IMG/VR virus record: IMGVR_UViG_3300044800_000230
Coordinates: 1-61,891 of that record
Direction: 5' to 3' (one strand)
Source: a virus
DNA length: 61,891 nucleotides
Part shown: positions 9,172 through 16,586 of the stretch, piece by piece
How the letters are laid out: each line of letters begins with the position of its first letter
How positions within the stretch are numbered: the stretch's first letter is position 1
The notes under the pieces: generated by a model
Seen by the model: the letters and a program-made list of their open reading frames with translations, nothing else
The model's database searches: none
Told to the model about the DNA's origin: nothing
Program-made: the position numbers and the translations under genes

Positions 9172-10036
9172 CGAGTTCAAGCAACATGAGATGCGGAATG
9201 AGGTCAGTGATCACCGGTTGGAGTTCTTTATAGGCGATGTGAGGGATAGACAGAGGCTCTCACGGGCTTTTGATGGAGTGGATGTGGTGGTTCATGCGGC
9301 GGCTCTGAAGCAGATCCCAGTATGCGAATACAATCCCTTCGAGGCGATTGCGACCAACGTTATAGGGGCACGCAACGTGATGGACGAGGCCATTGACAGG
9401 AAAGTATGGCGGGTAGTTGCCATCTCGACGGATAAGGCTGTCGAACCTGCGAACGTCTATGGGAAGACGAAGGGACTCTCGGAGGCATTGTTTGTGAGTG
9501 GGAACTCATATACGGGACGCAAGCCGACGAAGTTTTCCGTTGTGCGATATGGAAATGTCGTGAATTCACGTGGTTCGGTTATCCCATTCTTCATGCGACT
9601 CAAACGACAGGGAGAAAAAGTCTTCCCGATTACAGACTTGAAGATGACACGGTTCTGGATAACCCTTGTTCAAGCGGTCGATCTCGTTCTCTATGCGATC
9701 CAGACTATGCAGGGTGGGGAGATATTCGTCCCTAAGATTCCCTCGATGAAGGTAGTTGACCTTGCAAAGTCTATCGAACCAGATTGCGAGTTTAAGGAAA
9801 TCGGTCGTCGCAAGGGCGAGAAACTCCATGAGATCATGGTCTCGGAGGTTGAGGCCGAGGACACACGGAACTACGAAGGACATTATATCATTCAACCTGC
9901 CTTCCATTGGTGGAGGATGGATGATGGGAATGGAGGTGAAAAGGTTCCAGCAGATTTCAGATATTCGAGCGACAAGAATGAAAAGTGGCTCGATGTGAAC
10001 GATTTGAGGAGGTTGTTAGGAATTGAGGAAAGTTAA
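9056..10036 (+). CDS. UDP-N-acetylglucosamine 4,6-dehydratase (PseB/FlaA1-like)
   Basis: The first enzyme of pseudaminic/legionaminic-type sugar synthesis, making a 4-keto-6-deoxy sugar nucleotide. 326 residues of an extended short-chain dehydrogenase: the NAD-binding TGGTGSFG at residues 11-18, STDKA at 124-128, and YGKTK with catalytic Tyr135 and Lys139. CEYNPFEAIATNVIGARNV and RYGNVVNSRGSVIPFF are typical of the inverting PseB group. A GAGGGA ribosome-binding site lies inside the end of the acetyltransferase frame. The codons are visibly more G+C-rich than those of its neighbours, which suggests a more recent arrival. Confidence 0.9.
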   Translation: MILDGRTVLVTGGTGSFGRAFVKKVLMGRPRKVIVFSRDEFKQHEMRNEVSDHRLEFFIGDVRDRQRLSRAFDGVDVVVHAAALKQIPVCEYNPFEAIATNVIGARNVMDEAIDRKVWRVVAISTDKAVEPANVYGKTKGLSEALFVSGNSYTGRKPTKFSVVRYGNVVNSRGSVIPFFMRLKRQGEKVFPITDLKMTRFWITLVQAVDLVLYAIQTMQGGEIFVPKIPSMKVVDLAKSIEPDCEFKEIGRRKGEKLHEIMVSEVEAEDTRNYEGHYIIQPAFHWWRMDDGNGGEKVPADFRYSSDKNEKWLDVNDLRRLLGIEES

Positions 10037-10053
10037 AAAGGAGGCGATGAAAG

Positions 10054-10227
10054 ATGGCATTTGATATGACAGGGGTTACCGAAAATAAGGATAGTTATAC
10101 ACTGAAATTCTCTGCTGAATTATGTTTTTCAAAAAGTCTTCTAAAAGATGAGAAAGCACTAAAAAAGTTGGTGTGGTATCTAATTAGAGAAGAATTATTC
10201 GTGGAAAAGGGTTTATTGCCAGAATGA
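10054..10227 (+). CDS. Small protein of unknown function in the sugar cluster
   Basis: 57 residues with AAAAAGGAGGCG upstream. The lysine-rich C-terminal half (LLKDEKALKKLVWYLIREELF) is probably helical. It shares a general look with the next ORF (a short domain ending in a helix plus a hydrophobic tail). No family is recognised. Confidence 0.5.
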   Translation: MAFDMTGVTENKDSYTLKFSAELCFSKSLLKDEKALKKLVWYLIREELFVEKGLLPE

Positions 10228-10245
10228 ATCAAGGAAGTGATTAAG

Positions 10246-10407
10246 ATGGGAACCTTAAAAAGAAAACAGATAGAAAAAAAGTTAAAAAAAATATGTGGAA
10301 ATTTATATCTGACTGATGAATTACTTGAAGACGATGTCGCTCTTGGGGCGGTAGTTCGTGCAACTTTGTTAGAGGAAGGTAAGGTGAAGATTAAAATATC
10401 GGAGTAG
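10246..10407 (+). CDS. Small basic protein of unknown function
   Basis: 53 residues with AAGGAAG upstream. The first third is very lysine-rich, followed by LTDELLEDDVALGAVVRATLLEE, a likely helix. One of the tiny ORFs that fill the space between the dehydratase and the amidotransferase. Confidence 0.5.
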   Translation: MGTLKRKQIEKKLKKICGNLYLTDELLEDDVALGAVVRATLLEEGKVKIKISE

Positions 10408-10423
10408 ATGAGAAAGGAGTTTT

Positions 10424-10705
10424 ATGGAATTATCTTTTAAGGAAATGGAAAAAGTAATTGTCCCAAAATATATGACGAAGAAAGAATGGGAAGGAATGAT
10501 GCTTGAATTTACCATTTCATGGGTTCCCAGACCGATGATTAATTGTGTAAAAGATGAACTTGAGAAAAGATTTGGAAAAATATTTGATAAGCGGAAAAAA
10601 ACTTATGCAGTTGATGCTCATTCAGTAGAGGCGATCTCGGTCGCCAGAAAACGGGACTCATGTATGAGTCCATGGAAAGGAGAGAAAAGTGAAAAAAGGG
10701 ACTAA
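10424..10705 (+). CDS. Protein of unknown function in the sugar cluster
   Basis: 93 residues with an AAAGGAG ribosome-binding site. FKEMEKVIVPKYMTKKEWEG and VKDELEKRFGKIFDKRKK suggest an alpha-beta fold. It overlaps the next ORF by 17 bases. No family is recognised. Confidence 0.5.
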   Translation: MELSFKEMEKVIVPKYMTKKEWEGMMLEFTISWVPRPMINCVKDELEKRFGKIFDKRKKTYAVDAHSVEAISVARKRDSCMSPWKGEKSEKRD

Positions 10706-10841
10706 GTATTTGGATGAGGCGAATGAATGGATTAAACAAAATGGATGGGCAAATGTTACGTTCGAACACCTTCTTAAGATGGGACAATTTCTATTTGATG
10801 TTGATTTGGAGAAGGTGAAGTGGGAAGGAGGAAAAAGATGA
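10689..10841 (+). CDS. Small protein; start resembles that of the next gene
   Basis: 50 residues from a GTG preceded by AAAGGAGAGAAAA. The first residues (MKKGTKY) parallel the start of the amidotransferase (MKRCTRC). The rest is unrelated (LDEANEWIKQNGWANVTFEH). Its stop overlaps the amidotransferase ATG. It may be a fourth, weaker case of the start-duplication pattern seen at 12097 and 60368. The function is unknown. Confidence 0.5.
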   Translation: MKKGTKYLDEANEWIKQNGWANVTFEHLLKMGQFLFDVDLEKVKWEGGKR

Positions 10842-11887
10842 AACGATGCACAAGATGTGTGATGCCTGAAACGTGGGCAGGAATTACATTTGATGAGAAT
10901 GGGGTTTGCTCGTTATGCCGTGAACACGAAAACCAAGAGAATATTAATTGGGAAATCAGACAAGAACGTTTATCCAATATCATATCTCGTTATAAAGAAT
11001 ATGCAAAAGAAAACAATGTCAAATATGAAGCGATAGTCGGTATTTCTGGCGGGAAGGATAGTATTTATACTCTTTGGGCAACGGTGAGGAAGTATTGTCT
11101 AAAGGTTTTAGTTGTAACCTTTGATCACGGATTTCATCTTACCTCTGAAGGAGAATGGAATCTATCTCAGATACCGAAGATTCTTGATTGCGATCATATT
11201 AGGTTTTCAATCGGAAACGGTTTAAGAAATGCCCTCTGTAAAAAAGGATGTGAACTTATCGGTGATTTTTGTCTTCATTGCCATCTCGGGGTCGGCACAA
11301 CTGCTGCACGAATCTCAAAGTTGTGGAATGTGCCTTTGCAAATATGGGGTGAACCGACTGCCCTTTATTCAACTACGGGGGATTATAGACTTGATGATCT
11401 TGAGGAGCAGAATCAAGAACATTTTGAGAAAGTATTTGCCGTGGGTACAACCACAAAGACGATAATCCCAGATGGTTATGATGCCATCGATTTGCAACCT
11501 TTGATGTGGCCAGAAGGGAAATTTCCTTTGAAGGCAATCTATCTGGGACATTTTGAATCATGGGATCAGGAAGAACATGCACGGATCATAAAGCAGGAAC
11601 TCGGATGGAGAGATTATCCCAAACAAGAGACTTGGCAATCATGGGATAAAAATGATTGTCCGTTAGAACTTGTGAGGGAAGCACAAAAGAAACTTCGTCG
11701 AGGATTCGGGAAGGCTTCATTTGCCGCCAGTAAAGAAATACGAAGTGGGAAAATTAGCCGTGAAGAAGGAATGAAATTGGTCGAGGAATATGAGAATAAA
11801 AATCTAATTGGGCTTGACGAAATGTGTCAGGAGATGGGGATCGAATCGTTTGATAAACTTAAAACAATTACCAATATGAGGATTTAA
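10838..11887 (+). CDS. N-acetyl sugar amidotransferase (PseA/WbpG/WbuX-like)
   Basis: An ATP-dependent enzyme that adds an amidino/amide nitrogen to an acetamido sugar, using a PP-loop. The start at 10838 has GGAAGGAGG in front. Zinc-type cysteines C4, C7, C24 and C27 lead into the PP-loop SGGKDSIYTLW, followed by LKVLVVTFDHGFH and a second Cys pair (CLHCHLG). All match the N-acetyl sugar amidotransferase family, which sits in O-antigen and flagellin-glycan clusters. The 349-residue length is close to full family length. Confidence 0.88.
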   Translation: MKRCTRCVMPETWAGITFDENGVCSLCREHENQENINWEIRQERLSNIISRYKEYAKENNVKYEAIVGISGGKDSIYTLWATVRKYCLKVLVVTFDHGFHLTSEGEWNLSQIPKILDCDHIRFSIGNGLRNALCKKGCELIGDFCLHCHLGVGTTAARISKLWNVPLQIWGEPTALYSTTGDYRLDDLEEQNQEHFEKVFAVGTTTKTIIPDGYDAIDLQPLMWPEGKFPLKAIYLGHFESWDQEEHARIIKQELGWRDYPKQETWQSWDKNDCPLELVREAQKKLRRGFGKASFAASKEIRSGKISREEGMKLVEEYENKNLIGLDEMCQEMGIESFDKLKTITNMRI

Positions 11888-11888
11888 G

Positions 11889-12089
11889 ATGAGTGTTGAA
11901 TCTGAATTTAAAAAAGAGATGGTGGAGATCAAGGCAAGACTTGAAAAATTGGAAGAAATGTTTCCCCGTTTATATCAGACCATGATAGGTGTGAAAATGA
12001 TAGGAGAGACAAATATTGAGAGAGGAAATGAGATCATTAAATTAATGGATGAACTAATCAAAAATCTCACAAATATTATTAAATCATGA
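11889..12089 (+). CDS. Small coiled-coil protein
   Basis: 66 residues, one base after the amidotransferase stop. Heptad-like EFKKEMVEIKARLEKLEEMF, then a polar linker, then IIKLMDELIKNLTNIIKS, predict two helices. The function is unknown. Confidence 0.55.
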   Translation: MSVESEFKKEMVEIKARLEKLEEMFPRLYQTMIGVKMIGETNIERGNEIIKLMDELIKNLTNIIKS

Positions 12090-12096
12090 GGAAGAT

Positions 12097-12288
12097 ATGA
12101 CTAAACTCATTCTCGGCACGAAATATAAAGTTTCATTTGAAGATTGTTGCGTGAGGGGATACTTCACATCAATTCTAAAAGAAATTGAAATGAGTGAAGA
12201 CGAAAGTTACCCAACTAAAATGATTTTTGAGAATGGAGTTACATTGGAAGATTGTTGGTGTGGAACATTTGAGGAAATAGATGACTAA
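12097..12288 (+). CDS. Small protein starting with a copy of the next gene's first eight residues
   Basis: 63 residues with AGGAAG upstream. The first eight residues, MTKLILGT, are identical to those of the aldo/keto reductase 184 bases downstream, but five codons carry six silent differences. After that the protein is unrelated (KYKVSFEDCCVRGYFTS, EDCWCGTFEEIDD). It looks like an insertion into the start of the reductase gene that captured the old start codon. It overlaps the reductase start by 8 bases. The function is unknown. Confidence 0.65.
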   Translation: MTKLILGTKYKVSFEDCCVRGYFTSILKEIEMSEDESYPTKMIFENGVTLEDCWCGTFEEIDD

Positions 12289-13024
12289 ATTGATATTAGG
12301 AACGGCACAGTTCGGAAGTGATTACGGAGTAAAACATGATGGGCAACCGTCCGAAAAGGAAATCGAAAAGATTGCCCGTGTGGCTTGGGATGGTGGGATA
12401 AGGACGGTTCACACGAGTTGGCAATACGGTCTTCCAAAGATTTGTGATGCGATATTCGACCAGTTTGAGAAGATTGAAAAGGACAGGGAGTTTCCTCACC
12501 TATTCAAATGGGGGAATGATGGAGTGCTTTCAAGACTTGGTATGAGTGCCTATAACCCAGATGAGATAAAGAATATCGTTGTTGATATGATTGTGCCCGT
12601 AAATGTTCTGGACAGGAGATGGTTGGAATTTAAAAATCCAAAACATAAATTGATTGCCCGTTCAGTATTTCTTCAGGGATTGCTTTTGATGGATCCGGAT
12701 TTAATGCCTGATTGGGTTACAGATTATGGAAAAACTGAAATAGCATTTTTCCAATTTGAATGTTCTCAACGAAGATTGGCATTTTACGAAGCCGCCCTTG
12801 GCTGGGTTCTCGGTTTGGATGAAGTTGATTATGTCATTGTTGGTGTGAACTCAACGAAACAACTTGAGGAGTTATTGGCGGTTGAACCCTTGAAATGGGA
12901 TTATGATTTTTCGATTCAGGATGAGAATGTTCTCGATCCAAGGAGATGGCCAACACTCGATAACCAGTTGAAGAGAACAGTTGAAACCTCGACGGCCATT
13001 GAAGGAGTGAATTTGAAATTATGA
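12281..13024 (+). CDS. Aldo/keto reductase-like protein, shortened
   Basis: 247 residues beginning MTKLILGTAQFGSDYGV, the standard opening of aldo/keto reductases found in nonulosonate clusters. The catalytic Tyr is present (WQYG) and a Lys follows in HLFKWGND. The usual Asp before the Tyr is replaced (VHTSWQYG), and about 45 residues that normally carry the active-site His are missing before GMSAYNPDEI. The C-terminal ALGWVLGLDEVDYVIVGVNS is typical. Either a reduced enzyme or a protein that has lost catalysis; a redox role in sugar synthesis is inferred only from context. Confidence 0.7.
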   Translation: MTKLILGTAQFGSDYGVKHDGQPSEKEIEKIARVAWDGGIRTVHTSWQYGLPKICDAIFDQFEKIEKDREFPHLFKWGNDGVLSRLGMSAYNPDEIKNIVVDMIVPVNVLDRRWLEFKNPKHKLIARSVFLQGLLLMDPDLMPDWVTDYGKTEIAFFQFECSQRRLAFYEAALGWVLGLDEVDYVIVGVNSTKQLEELLAVEPLKWDYDFSIQDENVLDPRRWPTLDNQLKRTVETSTAIEGVNLKL

Positions 13025-13040
13025 TTAAGGAGGTGAGTTT

Positions 13041-13274
13041 ATGAGTCAACATGATCATCATAACCATTGCGACCACGACCTGAAATATTGTGAAAAATGC
13101 GACTGTGTCTATTGCAAAAAGTGTGAGATGGAATGGAAGAAACCGGAATATCATTGGTATCCGTATTATCCGACTTATCCGACGTGGCAACCATACACGG
13201 TCCCATGGACGGCAGGTAATTTAGGAACAATTCAGACAGGGACAGGTGGTTCCCATCAATGCACTTTTACTTAG
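13041..13274 (+). CDS. Cys/His-rich small protein with a Tyr/Pro/Trp-rich tail
   Basis: 77 residues with a strong AAGGAGGTGAG ribosome-binding site. The N-terminal half is packed with metal-ligand residues (HDHHNHCDHD, then CEKCDCVYCKKCE). The middle is an aromatic and proline stretch (YHWYPYYPTYPTWQPYTVP), and the end is a Gly/Thr stretch. It probably binds zinc. The second half looks like a virion or surface-associated peptide. No family is recognised. Confidence 0.6.
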   Translation: MSQHDHHNHCDHDLKYCEKCDCVYCKKCEMEWKKPEYHWYPYYPTYPTWQPYTVPWTAGNLGTIQTGTGGSHQCTFT

Positions 13275-13289
13275 GAGATGGCTGGTAAC

Positions 13290-13943
13290 ATGAAAGTGTT
13301 GGGTGTGATACAGGCACGCCTGAACTCATCGAGATTCCCCGGTAAGGTTCTGAAGCCGATCTTTGGGACACCAATGCTTCTTGTCATGGTTGATAGGGCA
13401 ATGCAATCAAAATGGATGGAAAAGGTAATTGTGGCGACGAGTATTCAGAAGACCGATGAACCAATCTGGAGTATTTGTGATGCGAACAAAATAGATTATT
13501 GGCGGGGAAGTCTCAATGATGTTTTGGATAGATTTCATGATGTCGCTATCAGATGGAAACCTGACCACATTGTCAGAATGACGGCTGACTGTCCGATGAT
13601 TGATTCAGAGATCATAGACCACACCATAGATAGGCACCTTGAAGGGGGATACGACTACACCCGAAATATCGGCTTCCCAGACGGTCTCGATGTTGAAGTG
13701 ATGACATATTCTGCACTTTGCAAGGCATGGGAAGAGGCGGGATCATCTTATGAACGAGAACATGTGACACCTTATTTTTACTATCATCCTGAACTATTCA
13801 GAGTTGGAACTTATGAAAATGGAACAGATTTGAGTCATCTGAAGATTTCGATTGATACAGAAGATGATTATGTGAGACTTTCAAAGATTCTGGAGATTTT
13901 AATATGCGAAAACTCAACCTTGAGAATTCTGAGATTCTATTGA
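13290..13943 (+). CDS. Cytidylyltransferase-like sugar activator (NeuA/PseF/SpsF type)
   Basis: It activates a nonulosonate (or related sugar) as a nucleotide. The nucleotide-binding signature IQARLNSSRFPGKVL lies at the N-terminus, with DVLDRFHDVA, RMTADCPMID (metal-binding Asp) and GLDVEVMTYSAL following. These match the SpsF/NeuA family of about 230-240 residues. The start at 13290 fits AGGAGATGG upstream; an in-frame ATG at 13278 is less well placed. The last 17 residues overlap a different frame (13904-13966) that resembles the start of the aminotransferase, so the natural C-terminus may have been altered by the rearrangement there. Confidence 0.85.
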   Translation: MKVLGVIQARLNSSRFPGKVLKPIFGTPMLLVMVDRAMQSKWMEKVIVATSIQKTDEPIWSICDANKIDYWRGSLNDVLDRFHDVAIRWKPDHIVRMTADCPMIDSEIIDHTIDRHLEGGYDYTRNIGFPDGLDVEVMTYSALCKAWEEAGSSYEREHVTPYFYYHPELFRVGTYENGTDLSHLKISIDTEDDYVRLSKILEILICENSTLRILRFY

Positions 13944-13966
13944 AAGGAGAGTTCAGAATAAGATGA
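13904..13966 (+). pseudogene. 20-codon relic joining an aminotransferase start to an aminotransferase end
   Basis: An ORF with a good TGGAG ribosome-binding site reads MRKLNLENSEILL and then directly KGEFRIR-stop. The first part aligns with the aminotransferase start at 14598 (MNFTQSEALLQ). The last part equals the aminotransferase C-terminus (LKGEFRIR). The 29 bases at 13939-13967 are repeated exactly at 15818-15846. This looks like an aminotransferase whose middle was deleted, or a scar left when small ORFs entered at its start. Confidence 0.6.
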
Positions 13967-14304
13967 AAAATAAATTGTCTAATGATGAAAAAAAGAGATT
14001 GGGATTTATAAAAATTCTTGAGGGAATGAAAATGGTTTGTGAAACTGAAAATCGACATCCAAACCAAAGTGAAAAAAATAAGGCAAGAAAGATTATGGGA
14101 GAGATAGATTATCTTGATTGGAAAATTATTTTGGATAAGACAGCTCCTGTGATTTCTCATGAAACATTTAAGCCGCCTCTCCCGATTATAGGGGAACCTA
14201 AATGTAAATCATTCGGAGAATTTCTTCAAGAAGTTGCAAGGGGGGGAAAAACAAAAGAATATGATCCAACAAAATTGATTCCTACACATTGGATTTGTGT
14301 ATGA
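13963..14304 (+). CDS. Protein of unknown function in the sugar cluster
   Basis: 113 residues; the ATG overlaps the relic's stop, and AAAGGAGAG precedes it. The N-terminal half is charged and helical (SNDEKKRLGFIKILEGMKMV). CKSFGEFLQEVARGGKTKEY comes near the end. It is part of the insert between cytidylyltransferase and aminotransferase. No family is recognised. Confidence 0.55.
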   Translation: MKNKLSNDEKKRLGFIKILEGMKMVCETENRHPNQSEKNKARKIMGEIDYLDWKIILDKTAPVISHETFKPPLPIIGEPKCKSFGEFLQEVARGGKTKEYDPTKLIPTHWICV

Positions 14305-14337
14305 AAAAAACTGAAAAAATTGTCAGTGGAGGTTCAA

Positions 14338-14601
14338 ATGTTAAAAATTTCAAATTTTATATGTGAATGTTTAGATTTCATTCTGGAATTCATTTTTTTT
14401 AGAGATGAATATTGGGATAGACATCCCAAAACAGGAAAGGAAAGAAAATTGAGTTTCTTTCATTGGCGGTATTTGAAATATAGAACCGCATATGCGTGGA
14501 GACATAGAGATTTTAGAATTTTTATGCAGAACCGTGAGAACTATCTGAAAAAACTTAAGAATCGACGGGAGATATTATTCTATTGGAGAAATATTGTATG
14601 A
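14338..14601 (+). CDS. Small protein of unknown function before the aminotransferase
   Basis: 87 residues when started at the ATG behind GTGGAGG. The N-terminal segment is hydrophobic and aromatic (NFICECLDFILEFIFF), possibly membrane-associated. The rest is very basic with many Arg and Tyr (FHWRYLKYRTAYAWRHRDFR). The stop overlaps the aminotransferase ATG. Confidence 0.5.
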   Translation: MLKISNFICECLDFILEFIFFRDEYWDRHPKTGKERKLSFFHWRYLKYRTAYAWRHRDFRIFMQNRENYLKKLKNRREILFYWRNIV

Positions 14602-15845
14602 ATTTTACCCAATCTGAAGCATTACTACAACGAGCCTTGAAGGTGATTCCAGGGGGAACACAGACCTTTTCCAAGTCGAGGACGACATGGCCTGAAGGAG
14701 TGACACCTGCTTTTATACAGAGGGGTAAGGGTTCCCACGTCTGGGATGTTGACGGGAACGAATATATCGATTTCACTTCGGCACTCTGCCCAATTATTCT
14801 GGGTTATTGCGATGAGGATGTCGACAATGCGGTCAAAAATCAGATTTCGGAAGGGACGATATTTGGTCTCCCTCATCCTCTGGAAGTTGAGGTTGCGGAG
14901 GCAATTTGCGAGATGGTTCCGTGTGCCGAGATGGTGAGGTTCGGCAAGAATGGGAGTGATGCGACGAGTGGGGCGATGAGACTTGCACGGGCATATACAG
15001 GAAGAGACCACATTGCCCAATGTGGCTACCATGGTTGGCAAGATTGGTCAGTAGCACCTTCAGCAAGGAATTTCGGGGTGCCATCAATAGTCAAATCCTT
15101 GACGCATCCATTTACCTACAATGACATTGACTCTCTGAACCAGATTTTCAAGATGTATCCCGAGAATGTCGCTTGCGTCATTATGGAACCGATGAATAGA
15201 GAATGGCCGGCCATGGGATTTCTTGAGGATTGCAAAGAGATTGCCCACAAGAACCACGCCCTATTCATTTTTGATGAGATGATAACAGGATTCAGATTCG
15301 CCATTGGAGGTGCGCAAGAATATTTCAATGTGATTCCCGATCTTGCCTGTTTTGGGAAGGCGATGGGAAATGGTTATCCGATTTCCGCCGTTGTAGGGAA
15401 GGGTGAATATATGAGGTGGTTTGAGAAGATTCATTTCTCATTCACCTATGGCGGTGACTGTGTGGGATTAGCGGCAGCGAAAGAGACATTGAGAAAGATC
15501 AAAAATAAGAATGTAGATGTAGAAATTTTTGCAATAGGGGGGACCCTTTTTTTTACAATGGAAAATATAGGAAAGTATCTATCTGGTCATCCTGCATGGA
15601 CTTTTTTTAATTACAATACAGGTAAATTATATGGTCGCAATTATATAGAAAGTGCTGTGAAAACAATTTTCATTCAAGAGTTGGTGAAACGGGGAATCTT
15701 ATGTATCGGTCAACACGTTATCAATGCCTCTCATTCAGCAAATGATATGGCTACCTTGATAGAGGCCTATACCGAAATTATAGAAAACTTTAAAGACATG
15801 AATCTTGAATGTGAACCATTGAAAGGAGAGTTCAGAATAAGATGA
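14598..15845 (+). CDS. Class III aminotransferase (glutamate-1-semialdehyde aminotransferase-like)
   Basis: A PLP-dependent aminotransferase of 415 residues. The start at 14598 (MNFTQSEALLQRALKVIPGG) follows GGAG and overlaps the previous stop. VWDVDGNEYIDFTSALCP, the FGKNGSDATSGAMRLARAYTG phosphate-binding region, FDEMITGFRF, and FGKAMGNGYPISA with the PLP-binding Lys are all present. Such enzymes accompany NeuB and cytidylyltransferase genes in surface-sugar clusters, where they aminate a keto-sugar or substituent (inference). The last 27 coding bases, encoding LKGEFRIR, are duplicated at 13939-13966. Confidence 0.88.
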   Translation: MNFTQSEALLQRALKVIPGGTQTFSKSRTTWPEGVTPAFIQRGKGSHVWDVDGNEYIDFTSALCPIILGYCDEDVDNAVKNQISEGTIFGLPHPLEVEVAEAICEMVPCAEMVRFGKNGSDATSGAMRLARAYTGRDHIAQCGYHGWQDWSVAPSARNFGVPSIVKSLTHPFTYNDIDSLNQIFKMYPENVACVIMEPMNREWPAMGFLEDCKEIAHKNHALFIFDEMITGFRFAIGGAQEYFNVIPDLACFGKAMGNGYPISAVVGKGEYMRWFEKIHFSFTYGGDCVGLAAAKETLRKIKNKNVDVEIFAIGGTLFFTMENIGKYLSGHPAWTFFNYNTGKLYGRNYIESAVKTIFIQELVKRGILCIGQHVINASHSANDMATLIEAYTEIIENFKDMNLECEPLKGEFRIR

Positions 15846-15937
15846 ATGAATATTGGCCCGTTGTTGGTTTTGCTATTTTTTGTTGTTTTGTATTTTACCT
15901 AATAGTCAGATGGAGTAAAGGGAGCAGAATAAGATGA
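15842..15937 (+). CDS. Tiny membrane protein ending in a degenerate copy of the aminotransferase tail
   Basis: 31 residues: a single hydrophobic helix (VVGFAIFCCFVFYLIV), then RWSKGSRIR. The ending copies the aminotransferase ending (LKGEFRIR) and the DNA around it (GGAG, then CAGAATAAGATGA). Like that gene it overlaps the following start by ATGA. It appears to have been inserted between aminotransferase and NeuB-like genes with duplication of the junction. The function is unknown. Confidence 0.5.
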   Translation: MNEYWPVVGFAIFCCFVFYLIVRWSKGSRIR

Positions 15938-16539
15938 TAATACTCGATTTTGGCTCGGGCGGAACCTGTCTTAACGACTGGGATTACACGAAACGGATGA
16001 TTGATACCATGATGAATGTGAACAAGAATCGAAGGAAACCTGTCATCATAAAATGGCAACTATTTAAAGAGGCAGGAGACAATGTTCCATTGAAACGGGA
16101 CATCTTCGAGAAGGCATATCAATATGCCAAGGAATTCGGATATGAAACTACAGCATCGGTATTTGATTTACCGAGTCTTACTTTTCTTCTGAAATTCGAT
16201 ATCCCGTTTGTAAAGATAGCAAATAATCGGAAATTGGATTTCCTTATAGAGAAGATTCCGAAAGGAACGAAGGTGATTAAGAGCATTGGGTCTATGGAAG
16301 AATTTAAAAATGGTTCATCCCTCTGTTGTGTCTCAAAATATCCTGCAACGATTGATGATTATGAAGATATATTTGGAGGAAAACTCCTGATAGGAATAAG
16401 TGACCATACGGAGGATTGGGAACTCTACCTGAAATATGCCCCATTGGTCTATGAGTGTCATTTTTGTCTTGACGATTCACGGGGTTTTGATGCTGGAAGT
16501 TTTGCGAGGAGACCATGGCAGTTAGAACAAATTTTATAA
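15934..16539 (+). CDS. Short NeuB-like (sialic acid synthase family) TIM-barrel protein
   Basis: 201 residues that follow the NeuB/SpsE barrel in order: the strand-1 opening, VIIKWQLFK, YAKEFGYETTASVFDLPSL, FDIPFVKIAN, CVSKYPATIDDY, LIGISDHTEDW and VYECHFCLD. NeuB enzymes condense PEP with a hexosamine and are about 340 residues, with a C-terminal SAF domain. Here the SAF domain and parts of the barrel are absent. The conserved barrel motifs suggest the sugar/PEP site is retained, but activity is uncertain. It overlaps the preceding tiny ORF by 4 bases. Confidence 0.75.
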   Translation: MIILDFGSGGTCLNDWDYTKRMIDTMMNVNKNRRKPVIIKWQLFKEAGDNVPLKRDIFEKAYQYAKEFGYETTASVFDLPSLTFLLKFDIPFVKIANNRKLDFLIEKIPKGTKVIKSIGSMEEFKNGSSLCCVSKYPATIDDYEDIFGGKLLIGISDHTEDWELYLKYAPLVYECHFCLDDSRGFDAGSFARRPWQLEQIL

Positions 16540-16586
16540 AAGTAAAAGACGTCGAAGAATTCACAAAAACACAAAAAAGAGGTTTT

